DNA of 64,000 bases from NCBI RefSeq assembly GCF_000820005.1, contig NZ_CDBL01000007.1:1-64000 (forward strand), read 5' to 3'. The position numbers were made by a program, and so were the translations under genes. A model generated the notes under the pieces. It was not told the origin of the DNA and searched no databases. It worked only from the letters and a program-made list of their open reading frames with translations. Shown in pieces: positions 18,148 to 27,166 of this stretch (the first letter of the stretch is position 1; each line of letters starts with the position of its first letter). This stretch comes from Aeromonas piscicola (GTDB lineage: Bacteria; Pseudomonadota; Gammaproteobacteria; Enterobacterales; Aeromonadaceae).

Positions 18148-19737
18148 CTAAAAGGGCGAGTCCGGCGTATCCGCTTCATCCAAAAACGCGTCTATGTCGG
18201 CCCGATAGTCGGCATCGCTGCGATCGTTGCCGACCTGTGCCGGCTGCCCCATGGCCGCCGACGGGGGCTGGGTTGGCGCCACCAGCGTCTCCATCACCCG
18301 CGCCTGCAGATAGGGATAGAAGGGGTTGGAAGAGGTGCGGGTGAGGGATCCGGGATTGACGATCAGCACCCCGCGCTCCCCGCGCAGAGCCAGGCCGCCC
18401 AGGTTGATGCCGTACTGGTTGATCTGCTCGGGGCGGGGCGCCATGCCATAGAGGGGATCGTCCATGGGGAAGGGCAGGGCCACGTGGGAGAGGGAGTAGA
18501 TCTCCTTGGGATAGTCGATGCCAAGGGGCAGGATCTGCTGTGGCCCGCCGCCCGCGGCCAGGGTGCTGGCCTGGGTCTGTGGACGAGATGTCGCCTCGTT
18601 GCCCACCACCGTCAGCCGATAGGGCTGGGGCTGGCTCGGCAGCAGGTGACTCAGGGCCAGCTCGGAGGCGCTGTTCATCAGAGGGCCGAAGACAGAGCCG
18701 CGATTGATGTCGAACAGCACCAGCTCACTGCCGTTGGCCGGCAGGAAGTGGTAGAGATCGGCGATGATGGAGCGGGTGCTGACCGTGTAGTCCATCACCG
18801 ACTGGAAGGTGAGGGCCGGGGGGAATACCGCCAGCTCGCCACTGGCCGCCAGCTGGCGCACCTGCTGCTGGATGGCGTGGGTCAGCCGGTAGGATTGGCG
18901 TGCCCCGTTAACCGGGAAGGAGTTGTATTTGAACGGATTGAACTCCGGCATGATGCCGAGCCAGGCCGCGTTGGCAAAGGCGGGCAGCAGGGCGGGCACC
19001 GCCTTCAGGCCGGCGAAGCGGGCAAAGCGGGTCACCCCTATCATGGGGGAGATGAGCACCAGCCGATCCGGCCTCGCCAATGTGCCCGTCTTGTCTTCCA
19101 GCGCATCCAGCGCGTATTTCACCGCCAGCGCGCCGCCGTTGGAAAAGCCCACCAGATGCAGCGGCAACTTGCCCGGGGCCAGCACTCTGGCCTCGCGCAC
19201 CGCCAGTCGGGTAGCCGCCAGCCAGGTTTCCCACTCCATCTTGACCAGCCCGGCGGGCACTGTGCCGTGGCCGGGAATACGCAGGCCCAGGGCGATGAAG
19301 CCCTGCTCGCGATAGCGCTGGGCCAGGTGACGAAGGCTGTAGGGGGAGTCGGTCAGGCCGTGCAGGAACACGGCCACCCCCTTCACCTCGCCATCCGGGC
19401 GCAGCAGGTAGGATCGGTTCCAGTTATCGCGAAAATGGGCGGGATTGATGGGGGCATCCTGAAAGTAACGATTGCCCGCCAGCTGTTGCTCCGGCGGCGT
19501 CTTGGCAACCACCTCCCGCTCCACCAGACTGAACAACTGCTGCTCGCGGGTCAGATAGGCTTGCCAGTCACTGCTATCGAGCTCCTCGGCACTGAGTTCG
19601 GGTGGTACAAAGGTATGCCACAGTTGCAGCGGTGCCGCCTGCCAGGCGAGGTAGGCGATCACCCCCCAGCCGAGCAGCAGCGCCAGCAACAGGGTCAGCA
19701 GAGAGCGGCGAAGGAGGCGACGGGTACGAGCCAGCAT
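18148..19737 (-). CDS. membrane-anchored alpha/beta hydrolase
   Basis: A 529-residue serine hydrolase. Residues about 10-32 are an uncleaved N-terminal membrane segment (LLTLLLALLLGWGVIAYLAW) after several Arg, so the enzyme probably faces the periplasm. The oxyanion block is VFLHGLTDSP, the nucleophile elbow is GFSNGG, and the late His is in SLSHVALPF. A central insertion of about 100 residues separates the nucleophile from the acid and His region. AAGGA precedes the ATG at 19737 by 7 nt. Lipase or carboxylesterase activity is likely; the substrate is unknown. It is not in an operon. Confidence 0.85.
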   Translation of the reverse strand: MLARTRRLLRRSLLTLLLALLLGWGVIAYLAWQAAPLQLWHTFVPPELSAEELDSSDWQAYLTREQQLFSLVEREVVAKTPPEQQLAGNRYFQDAPINPAHFRDNWNRSYLLRPDGEVKGVAVFLHGLTDSPYSLRHLAQRYREQGFIALGLRIPGHGTVPAGLVKMEWETWLAATRLAVREARVLAPGKLPLHLVGFSNGGALAVKYALDALEDKTGTLARPDRLVLISPMIGVTRFARFAGLKAVPALLPAFANAAWLGIMPEFNPFKYNSFPVNGARQSYRLTHAIQQQVRQLAASGELAVFPPALTFQSVMDYTVSTRSIIADLYHFLPANGSELVLFDINRGSVFGPLMNSASELALSHLLPSQPQPYRLTVVGNEATSRPQTQASTLAAGGGPQQILPLGIDYPKEIYSLSHVALPFPMDDPLYGMAPRPEQINQYGINLGGLALRGERGVLIVNPGSLTRTSSNPFYPYLQARVMETLVAPTQPPSAAMGQPAQVGNDRSDADYRADIDAFLDEADTPDSPF

Positions 19738-19880
19738 GAAACTGTCCTTGGCGATTGAAGAGGGGGCCGGCCCCGGTAGGGCTGCCGGGATGAGCGCTGC
19801 GATTTGAATGCCGAAATATGGCCTAAAGCCTAATAGAAACAAGGTGATAAGTACAGGTTGAGGAAGGGGGGGAGACTATG

Positions 19881-19910
19881 AAAAACGCGGCAGCCCCTGG
19901 GCTGCCGCGT
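19881..19910 (-). terminator. rho-independent terminator of gdhA
   Basis: ACGCGGCAGCC and GGCTGCCGCGT arms (19885-19910); the minus-strand product ends in five T residues. It lies 30 bp past the gdhA stop. Confidence 0.9.
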
Positions 19911-19939
19911 GGTGTGTTGAGCCTGGTCGCAGAATCTTG

Positions 19940-21286
19940 CTAGCAGACCCCCTGCGCCAGCATGGCATCGGCCACCTTGACGAAGCCGGCGATGTTGGCG
20001 CCGCTCTCGTAGTTCACATGGCCCTGCTCCTCTTCACCGTAACGCACACAGGTAGCGTGGATGCTGGTCATGATCTCCTTGAGGCGGGCATCCACCTCCT
20101 CCCGTGTCCAGGAGAGGCGCTGGGCATTTTGGCTCATCTCCAGCCCAGAAGTGGCGACGCCCCCTGCATTGGCCGCCTTGCCTGGGGCAAACAGCACCCG
20201 GGCCTCGTGGAATACCTTGATGGCGGCGGCGCAGCTCGGCATGTTGGCGCCCTCGGCCACCAGCTGTACGCCGTTGGCCACCAGTTGTCTGGCGTCCTCT
20301 TCCCCTAATTCGTTCTGGGTGGCGCAGGGCAGGGCAATCTGGGTGGGCAGGTGCCAGGGCGTGCGGCCACTGAAAAACTCCAGCCCCAGTTCGTGGGCAT
20401 AATCAGCAACCCGCTTGCGCTGCTCGTTCTTGAGCGCCATCAGCCTGGCCAGCTTGTCGGGGGTGAAGCCATCCGGATCATGGACTGTGCCACCCGAGTC
20501 GGAGGCAGTGATCACCTTGGCACCCAGCGCCATCGCCTTCTCGATGGCGTATTGGGCCACGTTGCCCGAGCCCGATACCGACACCGTCATGCCCGCCAGC
20601 GACTGATCGCGATGGGCCAGCATGGCCTGGGCGAAATAGAGCAGGCCGTAGCCGGTGGCCTCGGGGCGAATGAGGCTGCCCCCAAACGAGAGCCCCTTGC
20701 CGGTGAAGACGCACTCGGCGCTGTTGGTGAGCTTCTTCATCATGCCTGCCATATAGCTCACCTCGCGCCCGCCCACCCCGATATCGCCGGCGGGCACATC
20801 GGTGTTGGCCCCCAGATGACGGTAGAGCTCCAGCATCAGCGCCTGACAGAAGCGCATCACCTCCCCCTCGCTCTTGCCCTTGGGATCAAAATCGCTGCCG
20901 CCCTTGCCGCCGCCCATGGGCAGGGTAGTGAGGGCGTTCTTGAAGGTCTGCTCGAAGGCGAGGAATTTGAGCACAGAGAGATCCACAGAGGGATGAAAAC
21001 GCATGCCCCCCTTGAAGGGGCCGATAGCCGAGCTGTGCTGGATGCGATAGCCGCGATTGACCTGCACCCGGCCCTGGTCATCGACCCAGCTTATCCGAAA
21101 CTGGATCAGTCGCTCCGGCTCCACCAGCCGCTCCAGCAGGCCGTGCTGCAAGTAGCGGGGGTGACGTTCCACATAGGGCCAGATGGAGGCGACCACCTCG
21201 CTCACCGCCTGAATAAACTCCGGTTGATGGGGGTTGCGGCTGGCCACCTGGGCCAGAAAATCCGCCTGGGATAGGGAATGACTCAT
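19940..21286 (-). CDS. gdhA: NADP-specific glutamate dehydrogenase
   Basis: A hexameric cytoplasmic enzyme that aminates 2-oxoglutarate with NADPH to form glutamate. The substrate-binding Lys block GPFKGGMRFHP and the catalytic LPMGGGKGGSDFDPKG are near residues 90 and 125. The Rossmann fingerprint VSGSGNVAQYA is near 240. The 448 residues equal the E. coli enzyme's usual size. AGGAG lies 6 nt before the ATG at 21286. It is monocistronic with a strong terminator, and its promoter must lie in the AT-rich stretch 21300-21530. Confidence 0.97.
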   Translation of the reverse strand: MSHSLSQADFLAQVASRNPHQPEFIQAVSEVVASIWPYVERHPRYLQHGLLERLVEPERLIQFRISWVDDQGRVQVNRGYRIQHSSAIGPFKGGMRFHPSVDLSVLKFLAFEQTFKNALTTLPMGGGKGGSDFDPKGKSEGEVMRFCQALMLELYRHLGANTDVPAGDIGVGGREVSYMAGMMKKLTNSAECVFTGKGLSFGGSLIRPEATGYGLLYFAQAMLAHRDQSLAGMTVSVSGSGNVAQYAIEKAMALGAKVITASDSGGTVHDPDGFTPDKLARLMALKNEQRKRVADYAHELGLEFFSGRTPWHLPTQIALPCATQNELGEEDARQLVANGVQLVAEGANMPSCAAAIKVFHEARVLFAPGKAANAGGVATSGLEMSQNAQRLSWTREEVDARLKEIMTSIHATCVRYGEEEQGHVNYESGANIAGFVKVADAMLAQGVC

Positions 21287-21843
21287 CTGTAACTCCTGTA
21301 GTGAATGATGAAATTGGCCTCTTGCCAGAGAAAAGCGCATGCCGTGCATCCAAATTTATGATTTGTATTGGGGATGAATGCGGACAAAAATTCTATTTTG
21401 TACCGAGTTTGCCAACGATTGTTGGCTTAACCGCCGAAAACGACAGAATGCCGACAGGACCATGGCAAGATAATTTGCGCAGATTTGAATCTTTTTATGC
21501 GTTTTTATTTAATAAATAGCAAGGTGCTTCTTTATTGGATGTGGCGTGATGGCAAGCGGGTTGCATATTGTGTGAATGTTCCATGCCCGTGACGAGCGCC
21601 GTTTTTCTGTCCGGCCTGCGACCGTATTTTGTGTTTTTTTCTCAGCCCTCTGGATCCTGACCCCATCGTCTGGTCTGCGTTATCAGGAAATGGGCTTGTG
21701 ATATGAGGTGGTGAGAGTGGGATCCAGGCACACAGGACCGGAGTGGGTGACAAGTATCCGGCGTGCTGGACGGGGCAATATGCTACTGTATCGGCGTTTT
21801 TTGATGGTTAAGCTGGCCTTGGCCTTTTTGAAGATGGAATGGT
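21287..21843. other. gdhA-rluF intergenic region
   Basis: These 557 bp are AT-rich on the gdhA side (21340-21530) and hold the divergent promoters of gdhA and rluF. No reading frame here has a ribosome binding site or family resemblance. I saw no repeat or clear terminator. Confidence 0.6.
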
Positions 21844-21966
21844 ATGCAGAACTTTGACGTAGTGAACCGGCTGATGCAGCAGACAGCCTCCCCGGCGATG
21901 CCGGCACCGGCAACCGTGCAACTGGATGGGGCTATCAGCCTGTGGCAGGTGACCCATGCTGGCTAA
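21844..21966 (+). CDS. possible 40-aa upstream reading frame overlapping rluF
   Basis: An ATG at 21844 opens 40 codons ([13 protein letters not shown] at the start) that end at a TAA at 21964-21966, overlapping the rluF start at 21956 by 11 bp. A weak AGATGGA lies upstream. The peptide is Ala/Pro-rich and resembles no known family. The overlap would allow translational coupling to rluF. It may be only a chance frame. Confidence 0.3.
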   Translation: MQNFDVVNRLMQQTASPAMPAPATVQLDGAISLWQVTHAG

Positions 21967-22990
21967 TGAATCCATGCGCCTGAACAAGTACATCAGCGAG
22001 AGCGGCATCTGCTCGCGCCGCGAGGCCGACCGCTTCATCGAGCAGGGCCAGGTCTTTATCAACGGCAAGCGGGCCGGGATCGGCGATCAGGTGTTTGCCG
22101 GGGATCTGGTCAAGGTCAATGGTCAGGTGATCGAGGCGCGGGAAGCCGACAGCCTGGTCTTTATCGTGCTCAACAAGCCGGTGGGCATAGTCTCCACCAC
22201 GGAGGCGGGCGAGAAAGACAATATCGTCGATTTCGTCAACCACAGTACCCGCGTCTTCCCCATAGGGCGGCTCGACAAGGACTCCCAGGGGCTCATCTTC
22301 CTGACCAACCACGGCGATCTGGTCAACAAGATACTGCGGGCGGGCAACGATCACGAGAAAGAGTACCTGGTGACCGTCGACAAGCCGGTGACCGACGAGT
22401 TTGTGCGCGGGATGGCGGCTGGTGTGCCTATCCTCGGCGCCGTCACCAAGAAGTGCAAGGTGAAGAAAGAAGCGCCCTTCGTGTTTCGCATCACCCTGGT
22501 GCAGGGGCTGAATCGCCAGATCCGCCGTATGTGTGAGCACTTCGGTTTTGAAGTGACCAAGCTCGAGCGCATTCGCATCATGAACGTCAGCCTCAAGGGG
22601 TTGCCGGTGGGCGAGTGGCGCGATCTGACCGACGATGAGCTTATCGAGCTGTTCAAGCTGATTGAGGACTCCTCCTCCGAAGTGAAACCGGCCAAAGGCG
22701 ACAAGCCGAAGGTGGCCAAAGCTGCAGTTGCCCAAACCGGCAAAGCGGCGCAAGGCAAGAAGCCGCGCCGGGATGATGACCACGAGATTGGCGGTCGCCC
22801 CAATGTGCCGGGCCCGGAGGCCTTCGAGAAGAAGAGCCCGGTGGGCAAGGGGGCTGTTGGCAAAGGTGGCGCAGGAAAAGCCGCCGCAGGCAAAGGCAGT
22901 GCTGGTAAAGGGGCGCCCAACAAGGGCGGCAAGCCGGCTGCAGCCAAACCGCGCGCCGGTCAGTCCGGCCGCCAGAAGAAGGGGCGCTGA
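21956..22990 (+). CDS. rluF: 23S rRNA pseudouridine(2604) synthase
   Basis: RluF modifies U2604 of 23S rRNA. Residues 7-60 are the S4 RNA-binding domain ([19 protein letters not shown]) and the catalytic Asp is in [29 protein letters not shown] follows as the RluF/RluB signature. The E. coli protein also starts six residues before RLNKYIS, which supports the ATG at 21956, with AGGTGA just upstream. The last 110 residues form a Lys/Ala/Gly tail with repeated GKG units, longer than in E. coli. A bidirectional terminator follows at 23032-23060. Confidence 0.95.
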   Translation: MLANESMRLNKYISESGICSRREADRFIEQGQVFINGKRAGIGDQVFAGDLVKVNGQVIEAREADSLVFIVLNKPVGIVSTTEAGEKDNIVDFVNHSTRVFPIGRLDKDSQGLIFLTNHGDLVNKILRAGNDHEKEYLVTVDKPVTDEFVRGMAAGVPILGAVTKKCKVKKEAPFVFRITLVQGLNRQIRRMCEHFGFEVTKLERIRIMNVSLKGLPVGEWRDLTDDELIELFKLIEDSSSEVKPAKGDKPKVAKAAVAQTGKAAQGKKPRRDDDHEIGGRPNVPGPEAFEKKSPVGKGAVGKGGAGKAAAGKGSAGKGAPNKGGKPAAAKPRAGQSGRQKKGR

Positions 22991-23031
22991 GGCGCAACCC
23001 TGAGCTGCGTCAGCCTCCCCTTGTTATCCCC

Positions 23032-23060
23032 AAAAACACCGGCCTCAGGCCGGTGTTTTT
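23032..23060. terminator. bidirectional terminator between rluF and toxA
   Basis: AAAAACACCGGCC, a 3-nt loop and GGCCGGTGTTTTT form a symmetric stem with A and T runs on opposite sides, serving both convergent genes. Confidence 0.93.
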
Positions 23061-23077
23061 GTATCTGCATACAGGGA

Positions 23078-24997
23078 TTACAGCTCGTCGCGGGGTGTGG
23101 TGACGTAATCAGGCAGTGTGCTGATTGCGCGTTCTTCCTGTGACACAGTGGCAGGATCAAGGTTTCCACCCACGTTGCGCGGATCCGTCGGTATGGTGGA
23201 GGGGATCACCACCGCCTGCTCCGCCAGGCGCCACCCCAATATGGTTTCGAGGCGTCCACCTTCTTCTTCCGGCCCTGTGATGGCGTTCAGTTGCAGCGGC
23301 AAGGGGTGCCCAATCAGGCGACTGACCTCATCAACGGCATCAGGAGACGCCAGTGTCAATGGAGTGGCATAGAGACGGGGCAGGGCGGTACGGGGAACAT
23401 AGACCCGTAACAGGACGCCATTGCGGATCCGTCCCCGCGCATCTGCGTCCTGATCCTGGGCGTAGCCATAGGCGAGGGCAGGATCCCCAGCGACATAGAA
23501 GCCTTGCCAGGGGGCTATCGAGGCTTGATCGCGCTCGTGAACACCTTCAAACACTATGCTGTGGGCCGCTTCGATAAAGGTGCCGTGATAGCCGACAAAG
23601 GCATAGCCACTGTCAATCAACTGTTGATGGGCCTGGCTCAGACGCGCCATCGACCAATGTTGAGTGCCGGCTGTTGTAAAGCGGACGCTCTCTCCCTCAC
23701 CCAGGAAGCTGGCACCATTCGGATAATCTCGCTCTTGCAGGGCATTGGCACTGTCGGCTGGTGCAATGCAATTGAGGTCTGCGGCCGGGCAGGTGAGATT
23801 GACCACATCGGCGCTTGCTGCTTGCTCCGGGGTATTGTCAGCACCCTGTCGGGTAAAGGCATCACTCTGGGCGGCGGCCATGCTCAAGGCCAGTCGAGCT
23901 TGGGCCGGGTTTTCACGAATGGCTTGTGCCAGCTGCCCTTGGGGTGTTGAACCCTCCTCGGGAGTGGTGCGGCTCAGCGCCTGGGCAATCACGGAATCAA
24001 TCTGGGACCATGGCAAGCGTGTCAGAAGATAGAGGGTGATCAGATTGTGGACCGGGTAGCCACATTGGCTCAGTTCTTCCCAGCCTCTGGGTTGACGACT
24101 ACGCGCCAACGTTTCGAGCGGAATGGCACACACCTGATGGGTGGTCAGGGCAGCCAGGCTGTCCGCCTTGGCAAAATGGAGGCGATGGCTGATGGCGGTA
24201 GGAACAATATGGGTGTCGTGAGAGGCGGGCGCACCGGCCAATACCCGATAAACCTTGCCTTCCCAGGTATCACCCAGATTACAGCTGCGCTGAGATAGAT
24301 AGTTGTAAACGGCATCCAGCGGGTCCAGCAGGCACAGCACCTTGCCGGTATGCCACTCGCTCCAGCGCTTTTGGCGACTGTGATGGGTCGGCGCGGCCAC
24401 GAAGCCGACTCCCGCAGCGCTGAGGGTGAGCGTCCGATTGATCTCGTTGTTTTCAACATGTTTGACATAGAGTGTCGAGTTTTTTGCCATGTTGCGCAGC
24501 AGAGCGTCACTGACTTCGATGCTGTAGATGGGGGAGATGTGGCTGATGTCGGAACCTGCATCCAGCTCATGGAAGAAGACCTTGATGCTGGCGGGCGCTT
24601 CATCCCCGACGGGCACCAGCCAGTGTAGAGACCAGTTGCCTTTCCCTTGTCTGTGGTAGCTGTAACTGCGTGGTTCCTTGCCTGCGGTGGCGCTGGTTAG
24701 CGTGATGTTCGAGCCATTGCTGCGCAGGGTCAGGGCATTGTCGATGGCGAGCTTGAGGCTGTTGCTCCCTTCACCCAGCACCATGGAGTAGTGCAATACG
24801 CCCTGTTCTGCTTGTTCATCAAGCAAGGTGGAGAGATCGAGTTGGCTGGATCTGACACCTTGACCAAGGTCCAGGTTGCAGCGGGTTGCACACTCCTGCC
24901 ACAGATTGAATGACTCTTCAGCCATGGCCGGTGAGATGACACCGCCTAACATGGCCAAGCCACTGAGTAGAGAAGCCCATTTTGCATTTTTCCGCAT
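23078..24997 (-). CDS. toxA: exotoxin A homologue (diphthamide ADP-ribosyltransferase)
   Basis: The 639 residues align end to end with Pseudomonas exotoxin A. A signal peptide (about 1-26, ending SPAMA) leads to the receptor-binding domain (WSEWHTGKVLCLLDPLD). The furin-type loop RSRQPRGWEEL sits near residue 300, followed by the helical translocation domain. The catalytic domain (from about 430) has GYHGTFIEAA, GFYVAGDPALAYGYAQD and the catalytic Glu in GGRLETILGW (about residue 584). It ends in RDEL, an ER-retrieval signal. Such toxins enter host cells and ADP-ribosylate diphthamide on elongation factor 2. AAGG lies 8 nt before the ATG at 24997. It is a single gene with its own terminator and lower GC than its neighbours, which suggests transfer. 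Confidence 0.96.
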   Translation of the reverse strand: MRKNAKWASLLSGLAMLGGVISPAMAEESFNLWQECATRCNLDLGQGVRSSQLDLSTLLDEQAEQGVLHYSMVLGEGSNSLKLAIDNALTLRSNGSNITLTSATAGKEPRSYSYHRQGKGNWSLHWLVPVGDEAPASIKVFFHELDAGSDISHISPIYSIEVSDALLRNMAKNSTLYVKHVENNEINRTLTLSAAGVGFVAAPTHHSRQKRWSEWHTGKVLCLLDPLDAVYNYLSQRSCNLGDTWEGKVYRVLAGAPASHDTHIVPTAISHRLHFAKADSLAALTTHQVCAIPLETLARSRQPRGWEELSQCGYPVHNLITLYLLTRLPWSQIDSVIAQALSRTTPEEGSTPQGQLAQAIRENPAQARLALSMAAAQSDAFTRQGADNTPEQAASADVVNLTCPAADLNCIAPADSANALQERDYPNGASFLGEGESVRFTTAGTQHWSMARLSQAHQQLIDSGYAFVGYHGTFIEAAHSIVFEGVHERDQASIAPWQGFYVAGDPALAYGYAQDQDADARGRIRNGVLLRVYVPRTALPRLYATPLTLASPDAVDEVSRLIGHPLPLQLNAITGPEEEGGRLETILGWRLAEQAVVIPSTIPTDPRNVGGNLDPATVSQEERAISTLPDYVTTPRDEL

Positions 24998-25184
24998 GTT
25001 TTTACCTTCTGGTGATATCAGGGCCACTGGTATGTGGCGTTGTCTTCCTTGATAAATACGACATCATCCCTGCCAGACGAAATGAGAGTTATGCTCGCCT
25101 GAGCCTCTCACCATAACGGACCATAAGGCCGGGGCAACCCTCCATATGGAGTCACTTAATGTGTTTAAAATCAATGTGATATGA

Positions 25185-25202
25185 AATCATCTATTGATGA
25201 TT
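25185..25202. promoter_or_regulatory. inverted repeat upstream of toxA
   Basis: AATCATC, TATT and GATGATT form a perfect 18-bp palindrome about 190 bp before the toxA start in an AT-rich stretch. A promoter-like pair (TTGCCC, 16 bp, TATGGT) lies between it and the gene on the minus strand. It could bind a regulator of toxin expression. It does not match the Fur consensus well. Confidence 0.4.
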
Positions 25203-25270
25203 CACACAGCTGGCAGTGGTGAAGGGCATGATGGGCAACTGCTTTGCCAATGAAGAAACGGGCAGGCTGG

Positions 25271-25299
25271 GCACATCCTCGGTCGGGGTGAGGATGTGC
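25271..25299 (-). terminator. hairpin after the CynX-type gene
   Basis: Perfect 10-bp arms GCACATCCTC and GAGGATGTGC with a 9-nt loop, 14 bp past the stop at 25313. No T run follows on the minus strand, so termination may be weak. Confidence 0.45.
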
Positions 25300-25312
25300 T
25301 GACGCAGGAGGA

Positions 25313-26536
25313 TCAATTGACGGTGACGGGTTTGGGTACCGGCTTGGCCAGCCGCATCACCCGGGGGTAGTGGCGCGGATCCAGGCGCAGTACCAGCAGG
25401 CTCATCAGCACCAGGCCTCCCAGCTGCCACTGCCAGGCGGTGGCGAAGTCGCCGCTCAGGTGATGGAGGCGGGCGGCCACCCAGGGGCCGGTCGCCGCCA
25501 GCATAAAGCCGAACCCCTGCATCAGGGCGCTGAGGGTGCCGGCGCGGCGCGGGTCAGGCAGGTGATCCAGCGCTATCACCATGATGAGGGAGAAGCTGCC
25601 GCCAAGCCCGGCGCCGCACAGCATGCACCAGAGGATGGGGGCGGCTTGTGGGGCGAGCCAGAGGCCGCCAAAACCCGCCAGCTGCATGACAATCGCCAAC
25701 CCCATCCAGGGGCGACGATCTGTGTTGCGTGCCGCCAGCAGGGGCAGGCCGAGGCCGCTGGCGGTCTGGGCCAGTGCCAGCCAGGCCACCAGCTCGCCTC
25801 CCTGCTGGGCGCTCCACCCTTGCGCCATGTAGGCGGGTGCCAGCCATGCGACGACTATGCCGTAGCCGCTGTTGATGATGCCAAAGCAGCCGATCAGCAG
25901 CCAGCTGCGGGGCAGGGCGATCAGCCGCTGCTCGCCGTGGGGAATAGCCACCACGGCGGCGCTTGGCAGGCGGACTTTCCACGCCAGCCAGACCATGGCC
26001 AGCAGCACCGGCAGGCTCCACAGGGCGAGCGCCCGCGACCAGTCGAGGCTTGCCGCCACTCGCGGGGTGAGGCTGGCCCCCAGCGCTCCGCCCCCCATCA
26101 TGCAGGCCGAGAAGATCCCCATCACCAGTGGCACCTTGTGGGCGAAGCGCTGCTTGATAAGGCCGGGTAGCACCCCTTGCACCAGCGCCGAGCCGAGGCC
26201 ACAAAGCGCCGCGCTGGCGATCAGCAGGGCGCCGCTCTGGGCATCGAAGCGCATGGCGTTTCCCATCCCCAGCAGCAAGAGGGCCGCCCCCAGCAGTTGG
26301 CTTGGGCCCGTGAGACGGCGCAGGCCAGGGGTGATCAGCACGCCGACGCCGATAAGCCAGAGCGGCAGCAGGGTGAGCCAGGCCAGGGTATCCATGTCCA
26401 GCGCCAGCGCGTCGGCAATGTCGCGGCTCAAGGGGCCTATGGCGGTGAGAAAGGGGCGCAGGTTGAGGCCAATCAGGATCACCAGCACCAGCAGGGCCAG
26501 CGCCTGCTTGCCATCGGCGTGCAGGCCCTTACTCAT
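25313..26536 (-). CDS. CynX/NimT-family MFS transporter
   Basis: A 407-residue inner-membrane protein with 12 predicted helices. The N-terminal block VILIGLNLRPFLTAIGPL is the mark of the CynX/NimT family (cyanate, 2-nitroimidazole and related exporters or importers). ALDHLPDPRRAGTLSALMQGFGF follows in the C-terminal half. The start ATG at 26536 lies inside the last codons of the deaminase gene (8-bp overlap), so the two are translationally coupled. That coupling suggests the carrier moves the deaminase's substrate or product, perhaps a purine or other N-heterocycle; this is inference. Confidence 0.85.
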   Translation of the reverse strand: MSKGLHADGKQALALLVLVILIGLNLRPFLTAIGPLSRDIADALALDMDTLAWLTLLPLWLIGVGVLITPGLRRLTGPSQLLGAALLLLGMGNAMRFDAQSGALLIASAALCGLGSALVQGVLPGLIKQRFAHKVPLVMGIFSACMMGGGALGASLTPRVAASLDWSRALALWSLPVLLAMVWLAWKVRLPSAAVVAIPHGEQRLIALPRSWLLIGCFGIINSGYGIVVAWLAPAYMAQGWSAQQGGELVAWLALAQTASGLGLPLLAARNTDRRPWMGLAIVMQLAGFGGLWLAPQAAPILWCMLCGAGLGGSFSLIMVIALDHLPDPRRAGTLSALMQGFGFMLAATGPWVAARLHHLSGDFATAWQWQLGGLVLMSLLVLRLDPRHYPRVMRLAKPVPKPVTVN

Positions 26537-27056
26537 GAGTCGGCTCCGACTGCGGCTTGGGAACCTCATCGCCATAGAGGCAGGCGGCGCTGATGGGGCT
26601 TGGCAGCTTGATGAGGGGCAGGGGCGGCGGGTTGAGGGGCAGTCGCAGCTTGTCATAGCTCGATGTGCTGTCAAAGCCGAAGGGGGCCGCATCATGGTTA
26701 TCAAAGGCGTAATAGACGGCGCGAATGCCGTTCATCACCAGCGCGCTCAGGCACATGGGGCAGGGGTGACCGCTGGCGTAGACGATGGCCCCCGCCAGCG
26801 GCCCAGATTGGCTGGCCTGGCGCAGGGCTTCCAGCTCCGCATGGCGGGTGGGGTCACCCTCCAGATGCATGGCATTGACGGCGCTTGCCACCAGTCGGTC
26901 ATTTTGCACCAACAGGGCCGCGAAGGGGCGACCTCCTCGCTGCCGATTCTGCAGGGCCAGTTGCAGCGCCTGCTCCAGCCACTCCTGATGGCTGGGGTTA
27001 ACGGTCAGCGACTGGATCAGGCGAGAGCCAGCGGGGTCGACAAGGGGATGGGACAT
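26529..27056 (-). CDS. cytidine/guanine deaminase-like nucleoside deaminase
   Basis: A 175-residue zinc hydrolase of the cytidine deaminase-like superfamily. The zinc sites are HAELEAL (about residue 67) and SGHPCPMCLSAL (about 95). The N-terminal RGGRPFAALLV block is typical of guanine deaminase (GuaD) and TadA-like nucleobase deaminases rather than free cytidine deaminase. A tRNA role is unlikely, as the gene is coupled to a transporter and divergent from a LysR gene. AAGG lies 8 nt before the ATG at 27056. The exact base is unknown. Confidence 0.8.
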   Translation of the reverse strand: MSHPLVDPAGSRLIQSLTVNPSHQEWLEQALQLALQNRQRGGRPFAALLVQNDRLVASAVNAMHLEGDPTRHAELEALRQASQSGPLAGAIVYASGHPCPMCLSALVMNGIRAVYYAFDNHDAAPFGFDSTSSYDKLRLPLNPPPLPLIKLPSPISAACLYGDEVPKPQSEPTHE

Positions 27057-27108
27057 GAGAGGGACCTTGAGCCAATGAGGGGAGCAGACCAGCCTAGTGG
27101 TGCCATCA

Positions 27109-27129
27109 ATCATTTGGAAATTAAATGAT
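27109..27129. promoter_or_regulatory. LysR-type operator
   Basis: ATCATTT (27109-27115), seven bases and AAATGAT (27123-27129) form an inverted repeat with the T-N11-A core typical of LysR boxes. It is centred in the 110-bp gap between the deaminase gene and the divergent LysR gene, so it probably controls both. Confidence 0.65.
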
Positions 27130-27166
27130 AGAATGACATCAAGTGGTTTTGTAAATGGAGTGCCCC

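Noticed and set aside
25060..25202. Fur box upstream of toxA
   Set aside because: No 19-bp match to GATAATGATAATCATTATC of useful quality was found. The palindrome there has a different spacing.
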